Under the pieces are notes generated by a model. That model searched no databases. It was not told the origin of the DNA and saw nothing but the letters and a program-made list of their open reading frames with translations. The translations under genes and the position numbers were made by a program. Below, one piece after another: positions 38,613-51,000 of a stretch of 64,000 nt of DNA. Origin of the DNA: Antedon mediterranea (Eukaryota > Echinodermata > Crinoidea > Comatulida > Antedonidae); contig NW_027306095.1 of assembly GCF_964355755.1 (NCBI RefSeq), positions 186,001-250,000 of the forward strand, given 5' to 3'. Numbering within the stretch: position 1 is the first letter of the stretch; every line of letters starts with the position of its first letter.

Positions 38613-39599
38613 TGAAAAGTTTCATCGAAATGCACAAAATGGTCTAAAACGTCTCTAAATGCGATTTAAAGCTATTTTGTGCACTTTGTCGTTTTTGTGT
38701 GAAAAGTTTCATCGAAATGCTCAAAATGGTCTAAAACGTCTCCAAATGCGATTTGAAGCTATTTTGTGCACTTTGTCGTTTTTGTGTGAAAAGTTTCATC
38801 GAAATGCTCAAAATGGTCTAAAACGTCTCTAAATGCGATTTGAAGCTATTTTGTGCACTTTGATGTTTTTTTGTGAAAAGTTTCATCGAAATGCACAAAA
38901 TGGTCTAAAACGTCTCTAAATGCGATTTGAAGCTATTTTGTGCACTTTGATGTTTTTGTGTGAAAAGTTTCATCGAAATGCACAAAATGGTCTAAAACGT
39001 CTCTAAATGCGATTTGAAGCTATTTTGTGCACTTTGATGTTTTTTTGTGAAAAGTTTCTTCGAAATGCACAAAATGGTCTAAAACGTCTCTAAATGCGAT
39101 TTGAAGCTATTTTGTGCACTTTGTCGTTTTTGTGTGAAAAGTTTCATCGAAATGCTCAAAATGGTCTAAAACGTCTCCAAATGCGATTTGAAGCAATGTT
39201 GTGCACTTTGATGTTTTTGTGTGAAAAGTTTCATCGAAATGCACAAAATGGTCTAAAACGTCTGCAAATGCGATTTGAAGCTATTTTGTGCACTTTGATG
39301 TTTTGTGTAATCCAGTTTCATCGAAATGTACAAAATTGTCTAAAACGTCTCTAAATGCGATTTGAAGCTATTTTGTGCACTTTGTCGTTTTTGTGTGAAA
39401 AGTTTTTTCGAAATGCACAAAATGGTCTAAAACGTCTCTAAATGCGATTTGAAGCTATTTTGTGCACTTTGTCGTTTTTGTGTGAAAAGTTTCATCGAAA
39501 TGCTCAAAATGGTCTAAAACGTCTCCAAATGCGATTTGAAGCTATTTTGTGCACTTTGATGTTTTTGTGTGAAAAGTTTCATCGAAATGCACAAAATGG
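38613..39599 (+). repeat. Start of domain II, plus-oriented 87-bp monomers
   Basis: The first monomers resemble an HOR head (GCGATTTAAAGC then TTTGTCG), but after about 38,750 the order of types departs from copies a-f. The stretch is nearly repeated at about 49,631-50,617 (offset 11,018). It contains a GTTTCTTCG monomer at about 39,055 and AAGCAATGTTGTGC at about 39,192; the counterpart of the latter reads AAGCAATTTTGTGC. Confidence 0.75.
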
Positions 39600-40380
39600 T
39601 CTAAAACGTCTCCAAATATGATATTAAGCTATTGTATGCACTTTGTTGTTTTTATCTGAAAAGTTTTCACGAAATGCACAAAATGATCTAAAACGTCTCT
39701 AAATGCGATTTGAAGTTATTTTGTGCACTTTAATGTTTTGTGTGAAAAGTTTTATTGAAAAGCACAAAATGGTCTAAAACGTCTCCAAATGCGATTTGAA
39801 GCTATTTTGTGCACTTTGATGTTTTGTGTGAAAAGTTTCACCAAAATGCAAAAAATGGTCTAAAACGTCTCCAAATCCGTTTTGAAGCTAATCTAAGCAC
39901 TTTGATGTTTTTATGTTAAACAGGTTTTTTCGAAATGCACAAAATGGTCTAAAACGTCTCCAAATACGATTTGAAGCTCTTTTGTGCACTTTGATGTTTT
40001 GTGTAATAAGTTTTATAGAAACGCACAAAATGGTCTAAAACGGTTTCAAATGTGATTTTAAGCACTTTGATATTTTTGTTTAACCAAGTTTCATCGAAAT
40101 GCACAAAATGGTCTAAAACGTCTCCAAATGCGATTTGAAGCTGTTTTTGTGTGAAAAGTTTTTTCGAAATACACAAAATGGTCTAAAACGTCTCCAAATG
40201 CGATTTGGAGCTCTTTTGTGCACTTTGATGTTTTGTGTCAAAAGTTTTATAGAAATGCTTGAAATGGTCTAAAACGGTATCAAATGTGATTTTAAGCACT
40301 TTCATGTTTTTGTGTAGCCAAGTTTCATCGAAATGCACAAAAAAATCTAAAACGTCTCCAAATGCGATTTAAAGCTATTT
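39600..40380 (+). repeat. Island of highly divergent monomers (first copy)
   Basis: About nine consecutive monomers carry many private changes: AAATATGATATTAAGC, TTTGTTGTTTTTATCTG, GTTTTCACG, AATGATCTAAAACG, AAATCCGTTTTGAAGC, TAATCTAAGCAC, TATGTTAAACAGG, GTAATAAGTTTTATAGAAACG, TTTGTTTAACCAAG, GGTATCAAATG, TTTCATGTTTTTGTGTAGCC and AAAAAAATCTAAAACG. One monomer near 40,138 is shortened, with GAAGCT joined to GTTTTTGTG. This is the least homogenised part of the window, suggesting older monomers sheltered from exchange. It is repeated at 50,618. Confidence 0.82.
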
Positions 40381-42743
40381 TGTGCACTTTAATATTTTGT
40401 GTGAAAAGTTTTATCGAAATTCTCAAAATGGTCTAAAACGGTTTCAAATGTGATTTTAAGCACTTTGATGTTTTTGTGTTATCAAGTTTCATCGAAATGC
40501 ACAAAATGGTTTAAAACGTCTGCAAATGCGATTTGAAGCTATTTTGTGCACTTTGATGTTTTGTGTAATCCAGTTTCATCGAAATGTACAAAATTGTCTA
40601 AAACGTCTCTAAATGCGATTTGAAGCTATTTTGTGCACTTTGTCGTTTTTATGTGAAAAGTTTCATCGAAATGCTCAAAATGGTCTAAAACGTCTACAAA
40701 TGCGATTTGAAGCTATTTTGTGCACTTTGATGTTTTTGTGTGAAAAGTTTCATCGAAATGCACAAAATGGTCTAAAACGGTTTCAAATGTGATTTTAAGC
40801 ACTTTGATATTTTTGTGTAATCAAGTTTTTTCGAAATGCACAAAATGGTCTAAAACGTCTCCAATTGCGATTTGAAGTTATTTTGTGCACTTTGATGTTT
40901 TGTGTGAAAAGTTTTATCGAAATGCTCAAAATGGTCTAAAACGGTTTCAAATGTGATTTTAAGCACTTTGATATTTTTGTGTAATCAAGTTTCATCGAAA
41001 TGCACAAAATGGTCTAAAACGTCTGCAAATGCGATTTAAAGCTATTTTGTGCACTTTAATGTTTTGTGTGAAAAGTTTTATCGAAATTCTCAAAATGGTC
41101 TAAAACGGTTTCAAATGTGATTTTAAGCACTTTGATGTTTTTGTGTAATCAAGTTTCATCGAAATGCACAAAATGGTTTAAAACGTCTGCAAATGGGATT
41201 TGAAGCTATTTTGTGCACTTTGATGTTTTGTGTAATCCAGTTTCATCGAAATGTACAAAATTGTCTAAAACCTCTCAAAATGCGATTTGAAGCTATTTTG
41301 TGCACTTTGATGTTTTTGTGTGAAAAGTTTCATCGAAATGCACAAAATTGTCTAAAACGTCTCTAAATGCGATTTGAAGCTATTTTGTGCACTTGGTCGT
41401 TTTGGTGTGAAAAGTTTTTTCGAAATGCACAAAATGGTCTAAAACGTCTCCAAATGTGATTTGAAGCAATTTTGTGCACTTTGATGTTTTGTGTAATCCA
41501 GTTTCATCGAAATGTACAAAATTGTCTAAAACGTCTCTAAATGCGATTTGAAGCTATTTTGTGCACTTTGTCGTTTTTGTGTGAAAAGTTTTTTCGAAAT
41601 GCACAAAATGGTCTAAAACGTCTCCAATTGCGATTTGAAGTTATTTTGTGCACTTTGATGTTTTGTGTGAAAAGTTTTATCGAAATGCTCAAAATGGTCT
41701 AAAACGGTTTCAAATGTGATTTTAAGCACTTTGATATTTTTGTGTAATCAAGTTTCATCGAAATGCACAAAATGGTCTAAAACGTCTGCAAATGCGATTT
41801 AAAGCTATTTTGTGCACTTTAATGTTTTGTGTGAAAAGTTTTATCGAAATTCTCAAAATGGTCTAAAACGGTTTCAAATGTGATTTTAAGCACTTTGATG
41901 TTTTTGTGTAATCAAGTTTCATCGAAATGCACAAAATGGTTTAAAACGTCTGCAAATGCGATTTGAAGCTATTTTGTGCACTTTGATGTTTTTTTGTGAA
42001 AAGTTTCATCGAAATGCACAAAATTGTCTAAAACGTCTCCAAATACGATATTAAGCTATTGTATGCACTTTGATGTTTTTGAGTGAAAAGTTTTTTCGAA
42101 ATGCACAAAATGTTCTAAAACGTCTCCAAATGCGATTTGGAGCTCTTTTGTGCACTTTAATTTTTTTTGTGTAAAAAGTTTGCTATTTTGTGCACTTTTA
42201 ATGTTTTGTGTGAAAAATTTTATCGAAATGCTCAAAATTGTCTAAAACGGTTTCAAATGTGATTTTAAGCACTTTGATATTTTTGTGTAATCAAGTTTTT
42301 TCGAAATGCACAACATGGTCTAAAACGTCTCCAAATGCGATTTGAAGCTATTTTGTGCACTTTGAAGTTTTTGTGTGAAAAGTTTCATCGAAATGCACAA
42401 AATGGTCTAAAACGTCTCTAAATGCGATTTGAAGCTATTTTGTGCACTTTGATGTTTTTGTGTGAAAAGTTTCATTGAAATGCACAAAATGGTCTAAAAC
42501 GTCTCTAAATGCGATTTGAAGCTTTTTTGTGCACTTTGATGTTTTTGTGTGAAAAGTTTCATCGAAATGCACAAAATGGTCTAAAACGTCTCTAAATGCG
42601 ATTTGAAGCTATTTTGTGCACTTTGATGTTTTTTTTTGAAAAGTTTCATCGAAATGCACAAAATGGTCTAAAACGTCTCTAAATGCGATTTGAAGCTATT
42701 TTGTGCACTTTGTCGTTTTTGTGTGAAAAGTTTCATCGAAATG
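40381..42743 (+). repeat. Plus-oriented mosaic block leading to the first inversion
   Basis: To about 40,650 it follows 51,399-51,660 (offset 11,018). The CGTTTTTATGTG and GTCTACAAATGCG stretch then matches about 52,160 at offset 11,521, and 41.19-41.4 kb matches 54.0-54.2 kb (AAATGGGATTTGAAG, AAAACCTCTCAAAATG) at about 12,833. From about 41.94 kb to the junction it matches 58.44-59.42 kb. It includes the truncated monomer at 42,173 with a distinctive TTTAATTTTTTTTGTG, and a private CACTTGGTCGTTTTGGTGTG near 41,390. Confidence 0.75.
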
Positions 42744-42757
42744 CATTTCGATGTAAC
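42730..42757. other. Head-to-head inversion junction 1 (palindromic)
   Basis: CATCGAAATGCATTTCGATG (42,734-42,753) is a perfect 20-bp palindrome centred between 42,743 and 42,744. The symmetry extends to 28 bp with one mismatched pair (TTTC on the left, GTAA on the right). To the left every monomer reads plus; to the right the array reads minus (CACACAAAAC, GACGTTTTAGACC, CTTCAAATCGC). The arms are different monomer types: a TTTGTCG 87-mer on the left and a 78-mer on the right. There is no spacer, so this is a switch within the satellite. Confidence 0.93.
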
Positions 42758-44869
42758 TTGATTACACAAAAATATCAAAGTGCTTAAAATCACATTTGAA
42801 ACCGTTTTAGACCATTTTGAGCATTTCGATAAAACTTTTCACACAAAACATTAAAGTGCACAAAATAACTTCAAATCGCAATTGGAGACGTTTTAGACCA
42901 TTTTGTGCATTTCGATGAAACTTTTCACACAAAAACGACAAAGTGCACAAAATAGCTTCAAATCGCATTTAGAGACGTTTTAGACAATTTTGTACATTTC
43001 GATGAAACTGGATTACACAAAACATCAAAGTGCACAAAATTGCTTCAAATCGCATTTGGAGACGTTTTAGACCATTTTGTGCATTTCGAAAAAACTTTTC
43101 ACACAAAAACGACAAAGTGCACAAAATAGCTTCAAATCGCATTTGCAGACGTTTTAGACCATTTTGTGCATTTCGATGAAACTTTTCACACAAAAAAATC
43201 AAAGTGCACAAAATTGCTTCAAATCGCATTTGGAGATGTTTTAGACCATTTTGGGAATTTCGATGAAACTTTTCACACAAAAACGACAAAGTGCACAAAA
43301 TAGCTTCAAATCGCATTTAGAGACGTTTTAGACAATTTTGTGCCTTTCGATGAAACTTTTCACAAAAAAACATCAAAGTGCACAAAATAGCTTCAAATCG
43401 CATTTGCAGACGTTTTAGACCATTTTGTGCATTTCGATGAAACTTTTCACACAAAAACATCAAAGTGCACAAAATTGCTTCAAATCGCATTTGGAGACGT
43501 TTTAGACCATTTTGAGCATTTCGATGAAACTTTTCACACAAAAACGACAAAGTGCACAAAATAGCTTCAAATCGCATTTAGAGACGTTTTAGACAATTTT
43601 GTACATTTCGATGAAACTGGATTACACAAAACATCAAAATGCACAAAATAGCTTCAAATCGCATTTGGAGACGTTTTAGACCATTTTGTGCATTTCGAAA
43701 AAACTTTTCACACAAAAACGACAAAGTGCACAAAATAACTTCAAATCGCATTTGCAGACGTTTTAGACCATTTTGTGCATTTCGATGAAACTTTTCACAC
43801 AAAAACATCAAAGTGCACAAAATTGCTTCAAATCGCATTTGGAGACGTTTTAGACCATTTTGAGCATTTCGATGAAACTTTTCACACAAAAACGACAAAG
43901 TGCACAAAATAGCTTCAAATCGCATTTAGAGACGTTTTAGACAATTTTGTACATTTCGATGAAACTTTTCACAAAAAAACATCAAAGTGCACAAAATAGC
44001 TTCAAATCGCATTTAGAGACGTTTTAGACAATTTTGTACATTTCGATGAAACTTTTCACAAAAAAACATCAAAGTGCACAAAATAGCTTCAAATCGTATT
44101 TGGAGACGTTTTAGACCATTTTGTGCATTTCGAAAAAACTTTTCACTCAAAAATATTAAAGTGCATACAATAGCTTAATATCGTATTTGGAGACGTTTTA
44201 GACCATTTTGAGCATTTCGATGAAACTTTTCACAAAAAAACATCAAAGTGCACAAAATAGCTTCAAATCGCATTTGCAGACGTTTTAGACCATTTTGTGC
44301 ATTTCGATGAAACTTGATTACACAAAAATATCAGAGTGCTTAAAATCACATTTGAAACCGTTTTAGACCATTTTGAGCATTTCGATAAAACTTTTCACAC
44401 AAAACATCAAAGTGCACAAAATAACTTCAAATCGCAATTGAAGACGTTTTAGACCATTTTGTGCATTTCGATGAAACTTTTCACAAAAAAACATCAAAGT
44501 GCACAAAATAGCTTCAAATCGCATTTAGAGACGTTTTAGACCATTTTGTGCATTTCGATGAAACTTTTCACACAAAAACATCAAAGTGCACAAAATAGCT
44601 TCAAATCGCATTTAGAGACGTTTTAGACCATTTTGAGCATTTCGATGAAACTTTTCACACAAAAACGACAAAGTGCACAAAATAGCTTCAAATCGCATTT
44701 AGAGATGTTTTAGACCATTTTGTGCATTTCGATGAAACTTTTCACACAAGAACATCAAAGTGCACAAAATAGCTTCAAATCGCATTTAGAGACGTTTTAG
44801 ACCATTTTGTGCATTTCGATGAAACTTTTCACACAAAAACATCAAAGTGCACAAAATAGCTTCAAATCG
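42744..44869 (-). repeat. Inverted satellite segment, ~2.13 kb
   Basis: All monomers here are reverse complements of the flanking ones. Read on the minus strand, the segment contains 87-, 86- and 78-bp types and one TACGATATTAAG monomer near 44,170. The part next to junction 1 (to about 43,490) is repeated at 59,421-60,167, offset 16,677. The distal part (about 44,450-44,869) is mostly plain 87-mers with GTTTTTTTGTG or GTTTTTGTG tracts. The open frames on the minus strand here are the usual 29-codon artefact. Confidence 0.92.
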
Positions 44870-44880
44870 TCGTTTTTGTG
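44861..44880. other. Tail-to-tail junction, minus back to plus
   Basis: Minus-oriented GCTTCAAATCG ends at 44,869 and plus-oriented TCGTTTTTGTG begins at 44,870. The joint reads AAATCGTCGTTTTT. Each partner has a TCG at its edge, but both are retained, so there is no overlap microhomology. Unlike the head-to-head junctions, it is not a palindrome and I did not see a second copy. Confidence 0.88.
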
Positions 44881-47800
44881 TGAAAAGTTTCATCGAAATG
44901 CACAAAATGGTCTAAAACGTCTTCAATTGCGATTTGAAGTTATTTTGTGCACTTTGATGTTTTGTGTGAAAAGTTTTATCGAAATGCTCAAAATGGTCTA
45001 AAACGGTTTCAAATGTGATTTTAAGCACTTTGATATTTTTGTGTAATCAAGTTTCATCGAAATGCACAAAATGGTTTTAAACGTCTGCAAATGCGATTTA
45101 AAGCTATTTTGTGCACTTTAATGTTTTGTGTAAAAGTTTTATCGAAATTCTCAAAATGGTCTAAAACGGTTTCAAATGTGATTTGAAGCTATTTTGTGCA
45201 CTTTGTCGTTTTTGTGTGAAAAGTTTTTTCGAAATGCACAAAATGGTCTAAAACGTCTCCAAATGCGATTTGAAGCAATTTTGTGCACTTTGATGTTTTG
45301 TGTAATCCAGTTTCATCGAAATGCACAAAATGGTCTAAAACGTCTGCAAATGCGATTTAAAGCTATTTTGTGCACTTTAATGTTTTGTGTAAAAGTTTTA
45401 TCGAAATTCTCAAAATGGTCTAAAACGGTTTCAAATGTGATTTTAAGCACTTTGATGTTTTTGTGTAATCAAGTTTTTTCGAAATGCACAACATGGTCTA
45501 AAACGTCTCCAAATGCGATTTGAAGCTATTTTGTGCACTTTGATGTTTTTGTGTGAAAAGTTTCATCGAAATGCACAAAATGGTCTAAAACGTCTCTAAA
45601 TGCGATTTGAAGCTATTTTGTGCACTTTGATGTTTTTGTGTGAAAAGTTTCATCGAAATGCACAAAATGGTCTAAAACGTCTCTAAATGCGATTTGAAGC
45701 TATTTTGTGCACTTTGATGTTTTTTTGTGAAAAGTTTCATCGAAATGCACAAAATGGTCTAAAACGTCTCTAAATGCGATTTGAAGCTATTTTGTGCACT
45801 TTGTCGTTTTTGTGTGAAAAGTTTCATCGAAATGCTCAAAAGGTCTAAAACGTCTCCAAATGCGATTTGAAGCAATTTTGTGCACTTTGATGTTTTTGTG
45901 TGAAAAGTTTCATCGAAATGCACAAAATGGTCTAAAACGTCTGCAAATGCGATTTGAAGCTATTTTGTGCACTTTGATGTTTTTTTGTGAAAAGTTTCAT
46001 CGAAAGGCACAAAATTGTCTAAAACGTCTCTAAATGCGATTTGAAGCTATTTTGTGAACTTTGTCGTTTTTGTGTGAAAAGTTTCATCGAAATGCTCAAA
46101 ATGGTCTAAAACGTCTCCAAATGCGATTTGAAGCAATTTTGTGCACTTTGATGTTTTTGTGTGAAAAGTTTCATCGAAATGCACAAAATGGTCTAAAACG
46201 TCTGCAAATGCAATTTGAAGCTATTTTGTGCACTTTGTCGTTTTTGTGTGAAAAGTTTTTTCGAAATGCACAAAATGGTCTAAAACGTCTCCAAATGCGA
46301 TTTGAAGCAATTTTGTGCACTTTGATGTTTTTGTGTGAAAAGTTTCATCGAAATGCACAAAATGGTCTAAAACGTCTGCAAATGCGATTTGAAGCTATTT
46401 TGTGCACTTTGATGTTTTTTTGTGAAAAGTTTCATCGAAAGGCACAAAATTGTCTAAAACGTCTCTAAATGCGATTTGAAGCTATTTTGTGAACTTTGTC
46501 GTTTTTGTGTGAAAAGTTTCATCGAAATGCTCAAAATGGTCTAAAACGTCTCCAAATGCGATTTGAAGCAATTTTGTGCACTTTGATGTTTTTGTGTGAA
46601 AAGTTTCATCGAAATGCACAAAATGGTCTAAAACGTCTGCAAATGCAATTTGAAGCTATTTTGTGCACTTTGTCGTTTTTGTGTGAAAAGTTTTTTCGAA
46701 ATGCACAAAATGGTCTAAAACGTCTCCAAATGCGATTTGAAGCAATTTTGTGCACTTTGATGTTTTGTGTAATCCAGTTTCATCGAAATGTATAAAATTG
46801 TCTAAAACGTCTCTAAATGCGATTTGAAGCTATTTTGTGCACTTTGTCGTTTTTGTGTGAAAAGTTTCATCGAAATGCACAAAATGGTCTAAAACGTCTC
46901 CAATTGCGATTTGAAGTTATTTTGTGCACTTTGATGTTTTGTGTGAAAAGTTTTATCGAAATGCTCAAAATGGTCTAAAACGGTTTAAAATGTGATTTTA
47001 AGCACTTTGATATTTTTGTGTAATCAAGTTTCATCGAAATGCACAAAATGGTCTAAAACGTCTGCAAATGCGATTTAAAGCTATTTTGTGCACTTTAATG
47101 TTTTGTGTGAAAAGTTTTATCGAAATTCTCAAAATGGTCTAAAACGGTTTCAAATGTGATTTTAAGCACTTTGATGTTTTTGTGTAATCAAGTTTCATCG
47201 AAATGCACTAAATGGTTTAAAACGTCTGCAAATGCGATTTGAAGCTATTTTGTGCACTTTGATGTTTTTGTGTGAAAAGTTTCATCGAAATGCACAAAAT
47301 TGTCTAAAACGTCTCCAAATACGATATTAAGCTATTGTATGCACTTTGATGTTTTTGAGTGAAAAGTTTTTTCGAAATGAACAAAATGGTCTAAAACGTC
47401 TCCAAATGGAGCTCTTTTGTGCACTTTGATGTTTTGTGTAAAAAGTTTGCTATTTTGTGCACTTTAATGTTTTGTGTGAAAAGTTTTATCGAAATGCTCA
47501 AAATTGTCTAAAACGGTTTCAAATGTGATTTTAAGCACTTTGATATTTTTGTGTAATCAAGTTTTTTCGAAATGCACAACATGGTCTAAAACGTCTCCAA
47601 ATGCGATTTGAAGCTATTTTGTGCACTTTGATGTTTTTGTGTGAAAAGTTTCATCGAAATGCACAAAATGGTCTAAAACGTCTCTAAATGCGATTTGAAG
47701 CTATTTTGTGCACTTTGATGTTTTTGTGTGAAAAGTTTCATTGAAATGCACAAAATGGTCTAAAACGTCTCTAAATGCGATTTGAAGCTTTTTTGTGCAC

Positions 47801-48014
47801 TTTGATGTTTTTGTGTGAAAAGTTTCATCGAAATGCACAAAATGGTCTAAAACGTCTGCAAATGCGATTTGAAGCTATTTTGTGCACTTTGTCGTTTTTG
47901 TGTGAAAAGTTTTTTCGAAATGCACAGAATGGTCTAAAACGTCTCCAATTGCGATTTGAAGTTATTTTGTGCACTTTGATGTTTTGTGTGAAAAGTTTTA
48001 TCGAAATGCTCAAA
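44870..48014 (+). repeat. Plus-oriented mosaic block with small duplications
   Basis: This block is made of HOR-type monomers in a novel order. A one-base-shorter GTGTAAAAGTTTTATCG monomer appears at about 45,127 and again 259 bp later (85+87+87), marking a small local duplication. At about 45,838 AAAAGG replaces AAAATGG. The region 47.45-47.82 kb matches 42.19-42.55 kb (CATTGAAATG, GAAGCTTTTTTGTGC). The truncated monomer at 47,440 is preceded by a further short deletion (TCCAAATGGAGCTC). Confidence 0.75.
45840..46755 (+). repeat. 435-bp tandem duplication (five monomers), ~2.1 copies
   Basis: CGAAAGGCAC occurs at 46,001 and 46,436, and TTTTGTGAACTTTGTCG repeats at the same 435-bp spacing, which is exactly five 87-mers. 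AAATGCAATTTGAAG, a change at a CpG, is present in both copies (about 46,206 and 46,641). This gives the longest open frame of the window (46,061-46,468), because five in-phase monomers lack the TAA variant; I regard that frame as fortuitous. Confidence 0.85.
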
Positions 48015-51000
48015 ATGGTCTAAAACGTTTCCAAATGCGATTTGAAGCAATTTGGTGCACTTTGATGTTTTTGTGTAATCCAGTTTCATCGAAATGTACA
48101 AAATTGTCAAAAACGTCTCTAAATGCGATTTGAAGCTATTTTGTGCACTTTGTCGTTTTTGTGTGAAAAGTTTTTTCGAATTGCACAAAATGGTCTAAAA
48201 CGTCTCCAATTGCGATTTGAAGTTATTTTGTGCACTTTGATGTTTTGTGTGAAAAGTTTTATCGAAATGCTCAAAATGGTCTAAAACGGTTTCAAATGTG
48301 ATTTTAAGCACTTTGATATTTTTGTATAATCAAGTTAAATCGAAATAGACAAAATGGTCTAAAACGTCTGCAAATGCGATTTAAAGCTATTTTGTGCACT
48401 TTAATGTTTTGTGTGAAAAGTTTTATCGAAATTCTCAAAATGGTCTAAAACGGCTTCAAATGTGATTTTAAGCACTTTGATGTTTTTGTGTAATCAAGTT
48501 TCATCGAAAAGCACAAAATGGTTTAAAACGTCTGCAAACGCGATTTGAAGCTATTTTGTGCACTTTGATGTTTTTGTGTGAAAAGTTTCATCGAAATGCA
48601 CAAAATTGTCTAAAACGTTTCCAAATACGATATTAAGCTATTGTATGCACTTTGATGTTTTTGAGTGAAAAGTTTTTTCGAAATGCACAAAATCGTCTAA
48701 AACGTCTCCTAATGCGATTTGAAGCTATTTTGTGCACTTTGATGTTTTTTTCTGAAAAGTTTCATCGAAATGCACAAAATGGTCTAAAACGTCTCTAAAT
48801 GCGATTTGAAGCTATTTTGTGCACTTTGATGTTTTTGTGTGAAAAGTTTCATCGAAATGCACAAAATGGTCTAAAACGTCTCTAAATGCGATTTGAAGTT
48901 ATTTTGTGCACTTTGATGTTTTGTGTGAAAAGTTTTATCGAAATGCTCAAAATGGTCTAAAACGGTTTCAAATGTGATTTTAAGCACTTTGATATTTTTG
49001 TGTAATCAAGTTTCATCGAAATGCACAAAATGGTCTAAAACGTCTCCAAATGCGATTTGAAGCTATTTTGTGCACTTTAATGTTTTGTGTGAAAAGTTTT
49101 ATCGAAATTCTCAAAATGGTCTAAAACGGTTTCAAATGTGATTTTAAGCACTTTGATGTTTTTGTGTAATCAAGTTTCATCGAAATGCACAAAATGGTTT
49201 AAAACGTCTGCAAATGCGATTTGAAGCTATTTTGTGCACTTTGATGTTTTTGTGTGAAAAGTTTCATCGAAATGCACAAAATTGTCTAAAACGTTTCCAA
49301 ATACGATATTAAGCTATTGTATGCACTTTGATGTTTTTGAGTGAAAAGTTTTTTCGAAATGCACAAAATGGTCTAAAACGTCTCCAAATGCGATTTGGAG
49401 CTCTTTTGTGCACTTTGATGTTTTGTGTAAAAAGTTTGCTATTTTGTGCACTTTAATGTTTTGTGTGAAAAGTTTTATCGAAATGCTCAAAATTGTCTAA
49501 AACGGTTTCAAATGTGATTTTAAGCACTTTGATATTTTTGTGTAATCAAGTTTTTTCGAAATGCACAACATGGTCTAAAACGTCTCCAAATGCGATTTGA
49601 AGCTATTTTGTGCACTTTGATGTTTTTGTGTGAAAAGTTTCATCGAAATGCACAAAATGGTCTAAAACGTCTCTAAATGCGATTTAAAGCTATTTTGTGC
49701 ACTTTGTCGTTTTTGTGTGAAAAGTTTCATCGAAATGCTCAAAATGGTCTAAAACGTCTCCAAATGCGATTTGAAGCTATTTTGTGCACTTTGTCGTTTT
49801 TGTGTGAAAAGTTTCATCGAAATGCTCAAAATGGTCTAAAACGTCTCTAAATGCGATTTGAAGCTATTTTGTGCACTTTGATGTTTTTTTGTGAAAAGTT
49901 TCATCGAAATGCACAAAATGGTCTAAAACGTCTCTAAATGCGATTTGAAGCTATTTTGAGCACTTTGATGTTTTTGTGTGAAAAGTTTCATCGAAATGCA
50001 CAAAATGGTCTAAAAAGTCTCTAAATGCGATTTGAAGCTATTTTGTGCACTTTGATGTTTTTTTGTGAAAAGTTTCTTCGAAATGCACAAAATGGTCTAA
50101 AACGTCTCTAAATGCGATTTGAAGCTATTTTGTGCACTTTGTCGTTTTTGTGTGAAAAGTTTCATCGAAATGCTCAAAATGGTCTAAAACGTCTCCAAAT
50201 GCGATTTGAAGCAATTTTGTGCACTTTGATGTTTTTGTGTGAAAAGTTTCATCGAAATGCACAAAATGGTCTAAAACGTCTGCAAATGCGATTTGAAGCT
50301 ATTTTGTGCACTTTGATGTTTTGTGTAATCCAGTTTCATCGAAATGTACAAAATTGTCTAAAACGTCTCTAAATGCGATTTGAAGCTATTTTGTGCACTT
50401 TGTCGTTTTTGTGTGAAAAGTTTTTTCGAAATGCACAAAATGGTCTAAAACGTCTCTAAATGCGATTTGAAGCTATTTTGTGCACTTTGTCGTTTTTGTG
50501 TGAAAAGTTTCATCGAAATGCTCAAAATGGTCTAAAACGTCTCCAAATGCGATTTGAAGCTATTTTGTGCACTTTGATGTTTTTGTGTGAAAAGTTTCAT
50601 CGAAATGCACAAAATGGTCTAAAACGTCTCCAAATATGATATTAAGCTATTGTATGCACTTTGTTGTTTTTATCTGAAAAGTTTTCACGAAATGCACAAA
50701 ATGATCTAAAACGTCTCTAAATGCGATTTGAAGTTATTTTGTGCACTTTAATGTTTTGTGTGAAAAGTTTTATCGAAAAGCACAAAATGGTCTAAAACGT
50801 CTCCAAATGCGATTTGAAGCTATTTTGTGCACTTTGATGTTTTGTGTGAAAAGTTTCACCAAAATGCAAAAAATGGTCTAAAACGTCTCCAAATCCGTTT
50901 TGAAGCTAATCTAAGCACTTTGATGTTTTTATGTTAAACAGGTTTTTTCGAAATGCACAAAATGGTCTAAAACGTCTCCAAATACGATTTGAAGCTCTTT

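Noticed and set aside
42730-42757. Palindrome as a transcription terminator or operator
   Set aside because: It is explained by the joining of two oppositely oriented monomers, recurs only at the duplicated inversion joint, and has no gene nearby.
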